The position numbers and the translations under genes are program-made. Positions 31,992 to 41,112 of a DNA stretch of 64,000 bases are shown one piece after another. Position 1 is the first letter of the stretch; the number at the start of each line of letters is the position of its first letter. Source of the stretch: JBBQIY01 sp964553035 (GTDB lineage: Bacteria; Verrucomicrobiota; Kiritimatiellia; RFP12; UBA3636); contig CAZKJH010000004.1 in the NCBI GenBank assembly GCA_964553035.1, positions 3,257 through 67,256 of the forward strand. Reading direction: 5' to 3'. The notes under the pieces are model-generated. The model was not told where the DNA came from and did no database searches. It worked only from the letters and a program-made list of their open reading frames with translations.

Positions 31992-34181
31992 ATGATCGAA
32001 ACGCAGGATGTGACGATTGAGAACCGACGGATGCGACTGGTGATTTCCAGCAATGGAGTCGTCAGAAGTTTGGTGCACAAACCGACCCGGGAGGAATGCC
32101 TGGCGCTGGGCAAAAGGACGCCCGTGAGTACGATCACGGAGCCGCGTCCGTATCAAAATGAAATCAAACTGGCGTACCTGAACAAAAAGACCACGTTTAA
32201 ATCGAATGCCGTTCGGTTGCAGGGAGATAAACTGATTATCGGCTACGAATTAATTCCATGGGAGGTTACGGTCGGCATCAAGATAACCGACGACTATATC
32301 GCCTTTACGATGGAGTCATTCACCCTGACGAAGTCCTACGGTATCGCCCTAACCGAGCCTCCGGTATCGGAGATGATGTTCCTCCAACTGCCGGTTCGTG
32401 AACGGGAGCACTGGGGCGACTGGCTTAACGTGATATGGGACGATGCCGTGGCGATCAACGTACTGGCCGCAGATCCGTACGCGAATATCGACTCTGAGGA
32501 AGCGGGAGAAGGATGCCGGATTCTACAAGCAGGCTCGTCCAAGGAGGTCCGGCTCACGGATACCACGGCGGTCCTGATCACGTGCGCCCGCGACGAATTG
32601 CTCGACACGATTGCTCAGGTGGAAGCGGACTACGGACTGCCGCACGGGGTGGACAGTCGCCGTCATGCCCTTTACAATGCATCGTACTACAAGACGCGCA
32701 ATGTGCATCCGGGAAATGTTGATGAGCACATCAGGTGCGCCAAAGCGGGCGGCTTCAGACTCATGTGTATCTACTACCCGGCTTTCCTCGAGACCCACAA
32801 TTTTTACCTACACCTCGGTAATTATGATGTCTTTCGTAAGGAGTATCCCAACGGGAAAGCAGATTTAAAGGCGATGCTGGAGAAGATCAAGGCGGCTGGT
32901 ATCACGCCCGGATGTCATTTCCTGCACACGCATATTGGTCGGGCGAGCCGATACGTAACGCCCATTCCCGATCATCGGCTGAATCTCGTGCGGATTTTTA
33001 CGCTCGCCCAGCCGCTGAGCGTGAGCGACACCACAATTTACGTTGAGCAAAACCCTATTCACTCGCCCATGGAGGATAAACGCCGGGTGCTGAAGATCGG
33101 AACGGAGTTGATTTCGTACGCCGGTTTTACCACGACACAGCCCTATACGTTCCATGGCTGTGAACGCGCGATTGATGCTACCACAGTTAACGCCCAGCCT
33201 GTCGGCTTCCTTTTCGGGGTGCTTGACGTTAGCGAGTACGGCGCGGTGAGTGTGTACATCGATCAGAATTCGAGTCTGCAAGACGAGGTGGCGGCGTCTA
33301 TCGTGGATCTCTGGGAAACCGGGTTTGAGTTTTTTTATTTTGATGGATCGGAAGGGGTCAATCCGCCGTTCTGGCACCATGTCGCTAACGCCCAGTATCG
33401 CGTGTTCAGAAAACTGAAACCGGAGCCTCTGTTTGCAGAGGGGGCGGCCAAAACTCATTTTAGCTGGCATATGCTGACCGGTGCTAATGCGTTTGATGTT
33501 TTTTCACCCGAAAAGCTCAGGGAGGAAACGATTCGACATCCACTCAGGCAAGCCCCTCGTATGGGGGACAGTTTTTCTCGGCTGAACTTTGGCTTTCTGG
33601 GATATTGGTTGCCCAGTGAGGCGACGATCGGCACGCAGCCTGACCAGCTTGAGTTTGTCACCAGTAAGGCAGCGGCTTGGAATTGCCCCGTCTGCATCGA
33701 GGCCGATCCGGACCTGATGGCCCGCCACCCCAGAACAATGGACAATTTTGACGTGCTCAAACGCTGGGAAGACGTGAGAGCCAGGCAGTGGCTGACCGAT
33801 GATCAGAAACAGATGTTGCGCAATCCTCAACAGGAGTTCATCCTGTTGCTGGATGAGCAGAACAATTTTGAGTTGGCTCCCTGCAAGCGTCTCGAACAGG
33901 CAGCCGGCGGAAGTCGCGAGGTGTTGGCTTTTACCTTCAAGAGGGGCGAGGACATCTATGTGGTCTACTGGCACATTTCGGCAGATAAGCTGTTGGAAAT
34001 TCCGCTACGGCCAGAAGCCTTCGTACTTCTGGAACGTCTAGGGACGGTGATTGAGACGGCTGCCGGTGGGCAGGTGAACACAAGCGTCGTACCGATCGGA
34101 AAGCGACGCTACCTCAAGGCGAGAGGGTTGGAGATCGAGGAATTGATTACAGCCTTGCAACAATCCCGAATTTTGGTGTGA
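31992..34181 (+). CDS. TIM-barrel glycoside hydrolase-like protein
   Basis: A 729-residue protein without a signal peptide. The N-terminal part (about 1-220) is beta-rich. A TIM-barrel-like centre has NASYYKTRNVHPGNVDEHI, ITPGCHFLHTHIGRAS and FEFFYFDGSEGVNPPFWHH, where the Asp/Glu group in FYFDGSE looks like the active site of alpha-galactosidase-type clans. The C-terminal about 100 residues are beta-rich again. The GH family is not recognised, so the reaction is not assigned. The start at 31992 has a GAGAAGGGG element upstream; the frame reaches 31944. It lies 91 bases after the ABC operon and may be cotranscribed with it. Confidence 0.6.
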   Translation: MIETQDVTIENRRMRLVISSNGVVRSLVHKPTREECLALGKRTPVSTITEPRPYQNEIKLAYLNKKTTFKSNAVRLQGDKLIIGYELIPWEVTVGIKITDDYIAFTMESFTLTKSYGIALTEPPVSEMMFLQLPVREREHWGDWLNVIWDDAVAINVLAADPYANIDSEEAGEGCRILQAGSSKEVRLTDTTAVLITCARDELLDTIAQVEADYGLPHGVDSRRHALYNASYYKTRNVHPGNVDEHIRCAKAGGFRLMCIYYPAFLETHNFYLHLGNYDVFRKEYPNGKADLKAMLEKIKAAGITPGCHFLHTHIGRASRYVTPIPDHRLNLVRIFTLAQPLSVSDTTIYVEQNPIHSPMEDKRRVLKIGTELISYAGFTTTQPYTFHGCERAIDATTVNAQPVGFLFGVLDVSEYGAVSVYIDQNSSLQDEVAASIVDLWETGFEFFYFDGSEGVNPPFWHHVANAQYRVFRKLKPEPLFAEGAAKTHFSWHMLTGANAFDVFSPEKLREETIRHPLRQAPRMGDSFSRLNFGFLGYWLPSEATIGTQPDQLEFVTSKAAAWNCPVCIEADPDLMARHPRTMDNFDVLKRWEDVRARQWLTDDQKQMLRNPQQEFILLLDEQNNFELAPCKRLEQAAGGSREVLAFTFKRGEDIYVVYWHISADKLLEIPLRPEAFVLLERLGTVIETAAGGQVNTSVVPIGKRRYLKARGLEIEELITALQQSRILV

Positions 34182-34315
34182 ACTTCACGACGGGAATCGT
34201 GCTCTCGGCCACAAGCCAACCCCTCTGGGCATCCTCAAACGTAATACCCACGTGTGAAGCATTTGATTCGGAAACAGAGGATCGAAGTGACGATAGGTAA
34301 AACCGCCTCCCGCTC

Positions 34316-34372
34316 CTTGGCAAACTAACTGCGCCCTTCCCGCTTCGCGGGGGGCGCAGTTAGTTTGCCAAG
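34316..34372. promoter_or_regulatory. 57-base perfect hairpin
   Basis: A perfect 21-bp inverted repeat (34316-34336 with 34352-34372, outer arms beginning CTTGGCAAACTAACTGC) encloses a smaller hairpin CCCGC-TTC-GCGGG in its loop. It lies between the hydrolase gene and the next promoter. No T run follows on the plus strand. It may end transcription in another way or insulate the operon. Nothing else is seen in 34182-34412. Confidence 0.7.
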
Positions 34373-34412
34373 TCACGGAAAACAAAAAAGGTGAATTTTC
34401 TAACAAAGAGTA

Positions 34413-34442
34413 TTGAAAACACATTACTGGTTGTGATAAACT
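34413..34442 (+). promoter_or_regulatory. Putative promoter of the LpoB/CsgG-like operon
   Basis: TTGAAA (34413-34418) and TAAACT (34437-34442) with an 18-base spacer, about 105 bases upstream of the first ATG at 34547. It is weak at the -10 but is the best match in the interval. Confidence 0.4.
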
Positions 34443-34546
34443 GCTCGCATACAAGGTCGGGGTTTGAGCTTCAAGCACCTATGTCAACAACCCAGTCCGC
34501 GATAAACTTGATTCAGGCTTTTCTTCAACAACTAAGGAGAATTAAA

Positions 34547-35863
34547 ATGAGAGTTTTTTCAGCAGTCCCTTTTTGGGGCGCGGTGTTGCTTACAGCCGCT
34601 ACCTTTGTGTACGGTCAGGAAACTTCGCAGGAGACATTGAGCTCCACGGTGACTTCCGAGGAGCACACGCTTCCGGGCGGCACGAAGGTGACGGTCGAGA
34701 ATTCGACCAAAATTCTTTATCAAGAGACTGGGAAAAATGCGCTCGACATACCCGTCCGCAGGGTCGCCATCTTTGCGATCAACAATGCCGGGAGTGAATT
34801 TGATGAGGCGTTGCCGCGCATTTTGGAGCAAGTTTCTGCCCAAGCCTCCGGCGCGGACTTCGAGTTTGTTGATTTCCGTGATGTCGTCCTGGCGATGCAG
34901 GCGCTTCGTAACGCGGTGAAAACGGCGGACGGCGTGGAGCAGGTAGCGAAGGTCGAGAATCTTCAAGCTGGGATCAACGCGAAATATGGGAACAACACCG
35001 ACAAGAATCTTGGCGGCAACGGGACGACAACGGACGATGAACTTCTTGCTCAGTCCTCCATTGTCCGCCTTGCTCAGCAGTTGGACGCGGATTATGTGAT
35101 GCGCGTTTCTCTTGACAGTTTCCGTAAATCCACCCGTGACCGCAATTTTGGTGAGTCCCGCTGGCTTGAAACCACCTATACGCTCGCGGCATCTTACAAG
35201 TTAATGGACTTCGGCGGCTATTCCATCGGTGGTGGTACTCTGAAGGTTACGCGCTCTGAGAAAAAGGGAGAGGGTGATCGCTCTGAAATGGGGGAATATG
35301 CCGACGGGCTTGATGAGGACGCAGCGGCGAAACTTGCGTCGGAAATGAAGGCGAAGGCAAAAATGTGGCGTCAGTCCTCGCTTGCGAAGAGCAAGATTCC
35401 CGTCTATTTCGATGTCCTCGCGATGTCCATGGATTCGCAGCCGATGTATGTTCCGAAGTTTGATACGAATGAGGCTCAGGTTGTTCTCGGCACACAGGTG
35501 CCAGCTCGCATTGCTGCGCTTGTTGAGGTGGATGGCGTGACCGTTGGCACAACGGATTGCGAAGTCCCGCTCACTCCCGGCATGCACAAGGTGAGGTTTT
35601 TGCGAGATGGAAATGATGCCGTGTCGATGACCATCAACGCCACCGAGGGGTTAAGAATCGTCGCGCCGATGCGTGTCACTGAAGGTGAGATGAAGCGTAT
35701 TCAGTCTTTGCAGCAATTCGTCAACGACCTCACCGTAGACCGTAAGCTTAGTGAAGCGCAGGTCAAGCTATTTGAAGGCGAGGCAGAGAAATTGCGCAAC
35801 AGTCACATCCGCATTGATGCCACGAACCTGCCGGATGTTACGATTATGAAATCGCTTTATTAA
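34547..35863 (+). CDS. Exported CsgG/LpoB-like envelope protein with PEGA-like module
   Basis: A 438-residue protein with signal peptide MRVFSAVPFWGAVLLTAATF, cleaved near VYGQ. Residues about 60-200 start with VRRVAIFAINNAG and resemble the alpha/beta domain of LpoB/CsgG proteins, with QLDADYVMRVSLDSF later. Near residue 330 is a PEGA-like stretch (ALVEVDGVTVGTTDCEVPL, then GMHKVRFLRDG). The C-terminus is helical. The start is chosen for its Shine-Dalgarno AAGGAGA (34534-34540); the frame extends back to 34391. It is first of a plus-strand series of envelope genes that runs to 41.5 kb. Exact function unknown; periplasmic or outer-membrane location inferred. Confidence 0.65.
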   Translation: MRVFSAVPFWGAVLLTAATFVYGQETSQETLSSTVTSEEHTLPGGTKVTVENSTKILYQETGKNALDIPVRRVAIFAINNAGSEFDEALPRILEQVSAQASGADFEFVDFRDVVLAMQALRNAVKTADGVEQVAKVENLQAGINAKYGNNTDKNLGGNGTTTDDELLAQSSIVRLAQQLDADYVMRVSLDSFRKSTRDRNFGESRWLETTYTLAASYKLMDFGGYSIGGGTLKVTRSEKKGEGDRSEMGEYADGLDEDAAAKLASEMKAKAKMWRQSSLAKSKIPVYFDVLAMSMDSQPMYVPKFDTNEAQVVLGTQVPARIAALVEVDGVTVGTTDCEVPLTPGMHKVRFLRDGNDAVSMTINATEGLRIVAPMRVTEGEMKRIQSLQQFVNDLTVDRKLSEAQVKLFEGEAEKLRNSHIRIDATNLPDVTIMKSLY

Positions 35864-35879
35864 GGAGACTGGATACAGC

Positions 35880-36794
35880 ATGAAAATTAAAAAATTGATC
35901 GCATTCACAGTAGCGGCGGCGACGCTCGCTATGCCTGCCGTTGCACAAGATGAAGACGGTAGCCTACCCGTTGCTCTCGGTCCGGTTGTCGCCACGCAGG
36001 CTCTGCGCGAGCAGGCGGTGAAGGACGGCACGGAATCCACGCTTGATATTCTTGTACGCGGTGTCGAAACCGCACTCACGGCAGAACTCTCCAACAACGA
36101 CAGTCCCTTCTCGCTCATCGGTGGGAATGTTGGTGTAAACCTTTACAAGAAGATTGTTGTGGATCAGAAATCGCCGACGGAATCGGATGTCGAGGACGAG
36201 GTTCGTTACGGCCTTTCCGTAGAGATCACCGCATTCGCGGACGCAAAGACCGGCCCACTCCAGAGCGGTGGCCTCACAATTGTCCAGCGCGAAATCACGG
36301 TGATGGCGAGTGCTATCATGCATGATGTTGGCAAGATGCGCGCAGCCATCGCTGTTCCTTCCGTGACTGCGACAGGTAAAAGGACGAATCAAATCCGTTC
36401 CTCCACCGAGCTCTCCGGCGTGGATATGCAGAGCTCGATTCTCATCGGCGAGGCGCAGAATGACCTCGCGAAGAAACTCGCGGCTGGGTTGCTCGAGGCC
36501 TACTTCAAGTTCCCCGCCTACATCCTCAAGGTTGACGGAAGCGAGGTCACGATTGATCAAGGTGCGACGTGGTGCAAGGTGGATGATACCCTCTCTGTGT
36601 ATGGTCCGCCGGAAGCGGTTGAGACGGCTACGCGAGGCAAGGTGAAGGCCTCGAAGATCAAGATGATTCCAGGCAAGAAGGCAGGGACGCTCACGATTAC
36701 GGACGTCTTTAGTGATTCTGCCCGCGGCACCTTTGACGGCTCTGGCGCGGCGGAGATTGAAGGTGTGGTTTTTACAAAGAAAGCAGGAAAATAA
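35880..36794 (+). CDS. Exported CsgG-like protein with FlgT-like C-terminal module
   Basis: A 304-residue protein with a signal peptide (cleaved near PAVAQ). The central part (ESTLDILVRGVETALTAELS, LAKKLAAGLLEAYFKF) resembles the helical/alpha-beta core of CsgG-type proteins. The last about 90 residues (ILKVDGSEVTIDQG, DDTLSVYGP, ITDVFSDSARG) match a beta module seen in the neighbouring proteins. AAGGAG at 35862-35867 precedes it, overlapping the previous stop. No lipobox is seen. It is cotranscribed with the genes on both sides. Confidence 0.6.
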   Translation: MKIKKLIAFTVAAATLAMPAVAQDEDGSLPVALGPVVATQALREQAVKDGTESTLDILVRGVETALTAELSNNDSPFSLIGGNVGVNLYKKIVVDQKSPTESDVEDEVRYGLSVEITAFADAKTGPLQSGGLTIVQREITVMASAIMHDVGKMRAAIAVPSVTATGKRTNQIRSSTELSGVDMQSSILIGEAQNDLAKKLAAGLLEAYFKFPAYILKVDGSEVTIDQGATWCKVDDTLSVYGPPEAVETATRGKVKASKIKMIPGKKAGTLTITDVFSDSARGTFDGSGAAEIEGVVFTKKAGK

Positions 36795-36795
36795 T

Positions 36796-37638
36796 ATGGA
36801 AAAACATCTTAAATTCATTTTCGTAACCTTCCTCGTCTGCGCTTCGCTGGTTCAGGCGCAAACTGAGACCAAAGGCAAGCCAGGAATCGTCGTTCTCCCC
36901 GCGAAAGCGACGGAAGGACTTGTTGACGACATGGTTAAATTTGGCGACAGGGGTTTCTCCCGGATTCTCGACGCACTCAACGGGCACATTGAAGCGGCAG
37001 TCGCTTCTTCGAAAAAGTTTACCGTTCTCGAGCGGCAGGGCCTGTCCGACTTGCTCGATGACCCCGCCAAACTCGGGCAGGGGCTCCAACTCCGCCCGAA
37101 CGATTACGGGATGCTCATCACCATCAACAGTTTTGTTGATCAGACCGAGCAACTTGAAAATCTTGTCCGTCGTCGGGTACAGATTTCCGGAACGGTGAAG
37201 ATTGTCGGCGGTAAGACGGCAGAGATTCTTGACATCTCCGATGTGCAGATCTCTACTAATATGCTACGGCAACTCATCCCGAACGTCGAAACGACTCGCA
37301 TTATAGCTGAAATGGATTCTATTTTACCTGCCGCCGCCCGAATTTTTACGGACGCAAGCGTTGAGCGATTGCTCGGTGTAGCCTTCCCCCCGAAAGTCAT
37401 TGATGTGGACGGGACAACCCTCACAGTCAACAGCGGAGCGGGCTATTTCAAAATAGGCGACAAGGTGAAACTCTACGGCAAGGAAAAGATCAAGGTGGAT
37501 CCCGATACAGGCGAAGAAATCAAGATCAAGGGGAAACTTATCGGAGAGGCTCAAGTTACCGATGTCGATGTATCCTCCGCCCAGTTGGAGGTTTCTGAGC
37601 AACTGGTGGTTTCTGAAGGGGTGATCGTTCGCAAATAA
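36796..37638 (+). CDS. Exported CsgG-family protein
   Basis: A 280-residue protein with signal KFIFVTFLVCASLVQAQ. The CsgG-type core is visible as GIVVLPAKA, IEAAVASSKKFTVLERQGLSDLL and a VQISGTVKIVGGKTAEIL segment. CsgG family members form outer-membrane secretion pores or related periplasmic assemblies. The C-terminal about 85 residues are the shared beta module (KVIDVDGTTLTVNSGAG, GDKVKLYGKEKIKVDPDTGEE, QVTDVDVSSAQLEV). It starts one base after the upstream stop; the frame extends back to 36712 but would overlap that gene. It lacks a lipobox cysteine at the expected place. Confidence 0.65.
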   Translation: MEKHLKFIFVTFLVCASLVQAQTETKGKPGIVVLPAKATEGLVDDMVKFGDRGFSRILDALNGHIEAAVASSKKFTVLERQGLSDLLDDPAKLGQGLQLRPNDYGMLITINSFVDQTEQLENLVRRRVQISGTVKIVGGKTAEILDISDVQISTNMLRQLIPNVETTRIIAEMDSILPAAARIFTDASVERLLGVAFPPKVIDVDGTTLTVNSGAGYFKIGDKVKLYGKEKIKVDPDTGEEIKIKGKLIGEAQVTDVDVSSAQLEVSEQLVVSEGVIVRK

Positions 37639-37668
37639 GACTGACAAGGCTAAGGTGAAAGACCGACA

Positions 37669-39276
37669 ATGAAATCGAAAGTAAACCTTCGAGGACTTGT
37701 ACTCAGTGTACTCCTCGTTTTTGTCCTGCTCACGCAGACGGGTTGCCTTTCCTCTCGCAAGGACATGGAGCGACTGCGATTAGACAATGCTGTCGGCGAT
37801 TTTGAATCCGGTGTTATCCATGCTAAAGACTGGGTCGGCCTAAAACCCGATCAGGAACTTGACGACCAGACACGCCTTGATGAGAGTGGTCTCCTCGCCG
37901 CGATGGAATATGCGCAGATGCAGATCAATGCTCAGAAATATCAAGAAGCCCAGACCACGCTTGAATGGACGCAGCGCAAATGGAGTGATCTCTGGAATAA
38001 TCCATCTCGTGACGAAGGTGTGGCGGGTACGGGTGCCCGTAAGACTGGACAAATCACGCTTCCACCCTATTCCGCTCACGCTCACGAGGGGATGATGCTC
38101 TACACTTATATGGGGCTGAACGACTGGCTCGTCGGTGACAAAGATGCTGCTCGCGGACATTTCGCCTCTGCGTTGGAACCGCGCCAGCAAGCCAACATGC
38201 GCATTGACGAGAAAGTCTCGAAACAGGAGGCTGCTTATCGCGAAAAGGCGGGAAATGAGGAGCAGGCGGCATTGCAGAAGGAGTCGAAAGGATTGGGAGG
38301 GAAGGCACCCGCCAACAACGGGATTGGGGGAGTCACTTCGATATTACGCCAGAAGGTGGATGCCTCCGTTGCCGATTCTGTCACCAAACAGCAGAATGCC
38401 TACGGCTGGTTAGCTGAGGGCACAGAGCCAAGCGAGTTGGAGAAATATCGCAACTACGAAAATCCGCTCCTGAGTTACCTCTACTTTCTCACACTTGCGG
38501 TTCATGGAGGTGGAGAGACCGATTACAACGATGCGCGCAACGAGGCCAATCGCCTCGCCGTGATGATCGCTGACAAGAACAAGACTGTCTGCGCCGACAT
38601 CATCAAACTCGGCCTCAACGCCGAGCGTAACTGGCCGATCAACCTCGGAAAGGGCGTGTATGTTTTCTTTGAAACCGGGATGAACCCGCGATGGGTGGAG
38701 AATAAAACATCGATCCCGATTTTAAGCGTTTATCTGAGTTATGTCGGGATGGCGTTACCTGAACTGGTCCCGAACAACGATTTCATCCCTGCATTATCCG
38801 TTGCGAATTCCTCTGGCACTGGCAGCGAGAAACTCACCGCACCGCTTCTCAATATGGATGCACTCGTCGTTCAGGATTTTAAGAATCGTTATAAGGGCAT
38901 CGTCGCAAGTGAAGCTGCAGACGCGGTCATTCTCGCCATTCAGAATGCCACTATCAATTACATGGCAGCAGTTGCGGCGAGTCAGTCGGATAACGTTACG
39001 CAACAATTACTCATCCGCATCGGCGGGGCTGTCATCGCCGGCGCGGCCAGCGCGGGGCGCACTTTTTGTGACACCCGCTCATGGGAAATCCTTCCTAAAT
39101 ATGTGCAGGTCGCGCGAGTCGACCGCCCCGCTGACGGTAGCCTTAAACTCGCCTATCCCAACGGCGGCTGGAGCGGAGACGTGCCGCTCATCGAGGGAGA
39201 CCTCACTGTCGTCTGGGTCAAATCCACTAGCACAATTCAGCTTACCCCCACCATCCACCAATTCAAACTCAAATGA
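37669..39276 (+). CDS. COG3014-like outer-membrane lipoprotein
   Basis: A 535-residue lipoprotein (lipobox LTQTGC, Cys about residue 26). The mature part is helical and TPR-like (MEYAQMQINAQKYQEAQTTLEW; MMLYTYMGLNDWLVGDKDAARGHF). A C-terminal part has MNPRWVENKTSIPI and a Gly/Ala-rich segment (IRIGGAVIAGAASAG), then ARVDRPADG. This is the pattern of the COG3014 family, which in gammaproteobacteria is encoded next to ycfL and lpoB; the next two genes here look like those. Role not established, probably envelope assembly linked to peptidoglycan synthesis. It overlaps the next gene by four bases. Confidence 0.65.
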   Translation: MKSKVNLRGLVLSVLLVFVLLTQTGCLSSRKDMERLRLDNAVGDFESGVIHAKDWVGLKPDQELDDQTRLDESGLLAAMEYAQMQINAQKYQEAQTTLEWTQRKWSDLWNNPSRDEGVAGTGARKTGQITLPPYSAHAHEGMMLYTYMGLNDWLVGDKDAARGHFASALEPRQQANMRIDEKVSKQEAAYREKAGNEEQAALQKESKGLGGKAPANNGIGGVTSILRQKVDASVADSVTKQQNAYGWLAEGTEPSELEKYRNYENPLLSYLYFLTLAVHGGGETDYNDARNEANRLAVMIADKNKTVCADIIKLGLNAERNWPINLGKGVYVFFETGMNPRWVENKTSIPILSVYLSYVGMALPELVPNNDFIPALSVANSSGTGSEKLTAPLLNMDALVVQDFKNRYKGIVASEAADAVILAIQNATINYMAAVAASQSDNVTQQLLIRIGGAVIAGAASAGRTFCDTRSWEILPKYVQVARVDRPADGSLKLAYPNGGWSGDVPLIEGDLTVVWVKSTSTIQLTPTIHQFKLK

Positions 39277-39707
39277 AAACAACCTATACTTCTTTTTCTC
39301 TTTCTTCCCTTGCGACGCTCACGGTGATCGCAATCGTCTCGGGCTGCTCCTCGCCTACTGAAAACACCGTCACGGCTCTCCAGCCGGTTGGTGTTTCCGC
39401 AGCGATTGACACTGCCCACGTCATCACTGATCGAAAACTCGGCATATTCGTCTCCGACATCCGCGAGACTGTCGCACCGAATGGTATCCGTAAGTTAAGC
39501 ATTGATTTCACCAACAGTCGTAACTCCGACCGCGAAGGCTACTATAAAATCGAATGGTATGACGCGGATGGAATGGATTTGCCATCGAGCACCTCCTTCT
39601 GGAAACGCTTCAAGTTTGAGGGGCGAGGCACCATCACCGAAGCCGCCACCGCTCCTTCCGCACGTGCTGCTGACTTCAAGATCAAACTCTCTGCAAACCC
39701 CTACTAA
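39273..39707 (+). CDS. YcfL-like (DUF1425) lipoprotein
   Basis: A 144-residue lipoprotein (lipobox IVSGC, Cys about residue 25). The mature domain, with KLGIFVSDIRETVAPNGIRKL and YYKIEWYDADGMDLP followed by a final SARAADFKIKLS strand, fits the small beta-sandwich YcfL family. In E. coli ycfL is adjacent to lpoB; here an LpoB-like gene follows by 17 bases. It is coupled to the COG3014-like gene by an ATGA overlap. Function unknown even in model species. Confidence 0.7.
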   Translation: MKTTYTSFSLSSLATLTVIAIVSGCSSPTENTVTALQPVGVSAAIDTAHVITDRKLGIFVSDIRETVAPNGIRKLSIDFTNSRNSDREGYYKIEWYDADGMDLPSSTSFWKRFKFEGRGTITEAATAPSARAADFKIKLSANPY

Positions 39708-39724
39708 TACTAAAAGGAATCTCA

Positions 39725-40294
39725 ATGAAACTCGATAAACTCACGAACCTTCCCCTTTTCACTCTGATCGCCATCGTCGCCGTCTGGCAGACAGGTTGCG
39801 CCACGGCACCGCCCCCGCGGATCAATTACCCAACCCTCGAAAACTATCAGGAAGCGACGGCGCGTGCCGTTAACGAATTGCTCATTCACCCGAGCATAGC
39901 CAACTTCACGTCAACGGATGGCCACAAGCCGCGCATTCAAATCGGACAAATCAATAACCGCACGTTGCCGTTCATCCGAATTCCCATCGAGCAGGTTGCC
40001 CCTCGTGTCAACGAGGCCCTCCTCGATAGTGGGCAGATCACGGTCTTCCAGCCCAATGCCGAGGGAGCGAGCAAAATGGCGCGTGATGCCTTCCTTGCCG
40101 ATGATGGGGGGAGTTCCACGAAGACGGGCACTAAGACTGAGCCAGATTATTTTCTACAGGGTGATTTTATGAATATCCGCAACAATGAAGGCCGCGACCT
40201 CATCACCTTCCAACTGCGCCTTACAGACCGCGAGCAATCTATGGTTTGGCAACGCAGTATCGATGTCCTCGTTGGCAATCAGGCGAGGAAATAA
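39725..40294 (+). CDS. LpoB-like penicillin-binding protein activator lipoprotein
   Basis: A 189-residue lipoprotein (lipobox VWQTGC, Cys about residue 25) with a Pro-rich linker, then an LpoB-type domain: ARAVNELLIHPSIANFTS, PRIQIGQINNRTLPFIRI, EALLDSGQITVFQP, DYFLQGDFMNIRNNEGRD and LRLTDREQSMVWQ. In E. coli LpoB reaches through the peptidoglycan to activate PBP1b from the outer membrane. The same role is plausible here but untested, and this linker is short. No PBP gene is in the window. Confidence 0.75.
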   Translation: MKLDKLTNLPLFTLIAIVAVWQTGCATAPPPRINYPTLENYQEATARAVNELLIHPSIANFTSTDGHKPRIQIGQINNRTLPFIRIPIEQVAPRVNEALLDSGQITVFQPNAEGASKMARDAFLADDGGSSTKTGTKTEPDYFLQGDFMNIRNNEGRDLITFQLRLTDREQSMVWQRSIDVLVGNQARK

Positions 40295-40398
40295 AAAGGG
40301 CGATGCTTCTTTCACACCTGGTTAATTCTCTTCGCAGTCTTTTCTGAAAGGACGGAGGTGACTTTTTCCAGACAAAAAAATCAACCGGAAAAAAAATT

Positions 40399-41064
40399 AT
40401 GAAAAAGATACTCCTTGCCTCAGTTTTTTGCGCCGCACTTCTCGCCGATGCCTCCGCAGCAAATGCGGTCGTCATCAAGGACCCACATCAAGACCCTGCA
40501 GTACAAGAATTTAAATCTCGTCCTGTTCAGGATGGTGCTGGCGATACACCCTTCCAGCTCTCACTCCTCACACCCGTTCAGGTGCCGCCAGCGGATTGGG
40601 ATGTCAATGGCCTTGCCATAAACCTCTTGTACGGCACGAGCCACAATTTCAAAGGGCTCTCAATCGGTGGTCTTGCAACGCGGACGACTGGGCGCGCGGA
40701 CGGCCTCATGATCGCTACCCTCGCGAATGTTGTCGAGAGCGATAGCACCTCGCTCCAAATTTCGTTCGGAGTGAACTACACGGAGTTTGCCTTCACAGGG
40801 CTTCAAATCGGCGCGGTCAATATCGCTGCTTTCGATGACAACGCGGGCGCGGAAGCTTTTCAGATCGCTGCCCTTTACAATTATGCAAATTCTATCAATG
40901 GTGTTCAGATCTCTGTTCTCATCAACCATGCAAAATTTATCAAGGGTCTCCAAATTGGCACGATCAATATTGCAGAAGATATGGTGGGCGTACAAATCGG
41001 GTTTATCAACATAATTGACAGTAAGGACTTCCCCTTTGTTCCTATTATCAACGCCAGATTTTAA
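40399..41064 (+). CDS. LA_2272-like surface repeat protein
   Basis: A 221-residue secreted protein with signal KKILLASVFCAALLADASA. After an N-terminal stretch with FQLSLLTPVQVPPADWDVNGL come about seven short repeats of the pattern GLQIGxxN (GLSIGGLA, GLQIGAVNIA, GVQISVLIN, GLQIGTINI, GVQIGFINI). This is the pattern of LA_2272-type surface repeats, which probably form a beta-solenoid or barrel. No cysteine anchor is seen. It lies in line with the lipoprotein cassette, after a 104-base gap with no clear terminator. Function not known. Confidence 0.65.
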   Translation: MKKILLASVFCAALLADASAANAVVIKDPHQDPAVQEFKSRPVQDGAGDTPFQLSLLTPVQVPPADWDVNGLAINLLYGTSHNFKGLSIGGLATRTTGRADGLMIATLANVVESDSTSLQISFGVNYTEFAFTGLQIGAVNIAAFDDNAGAEAFQIAALYNYANSINGVQISVLINHAKFIKGLQIGTINIAEDMVGVQIGFINIIDSKDFPFVPIINARF

Positions 41065-41112
41065 ACGGGACTGCTAACTTCGATTCGACATTTTCAACAA
41101 GGAAAAACCTTA

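Noticed and set aside
40295..40398. Terminator or new promoter between the LpoB-like and LA_2272-like genes
   Set aside because: No paired stem with a T run and no convincing -35/-10 pair could be found.
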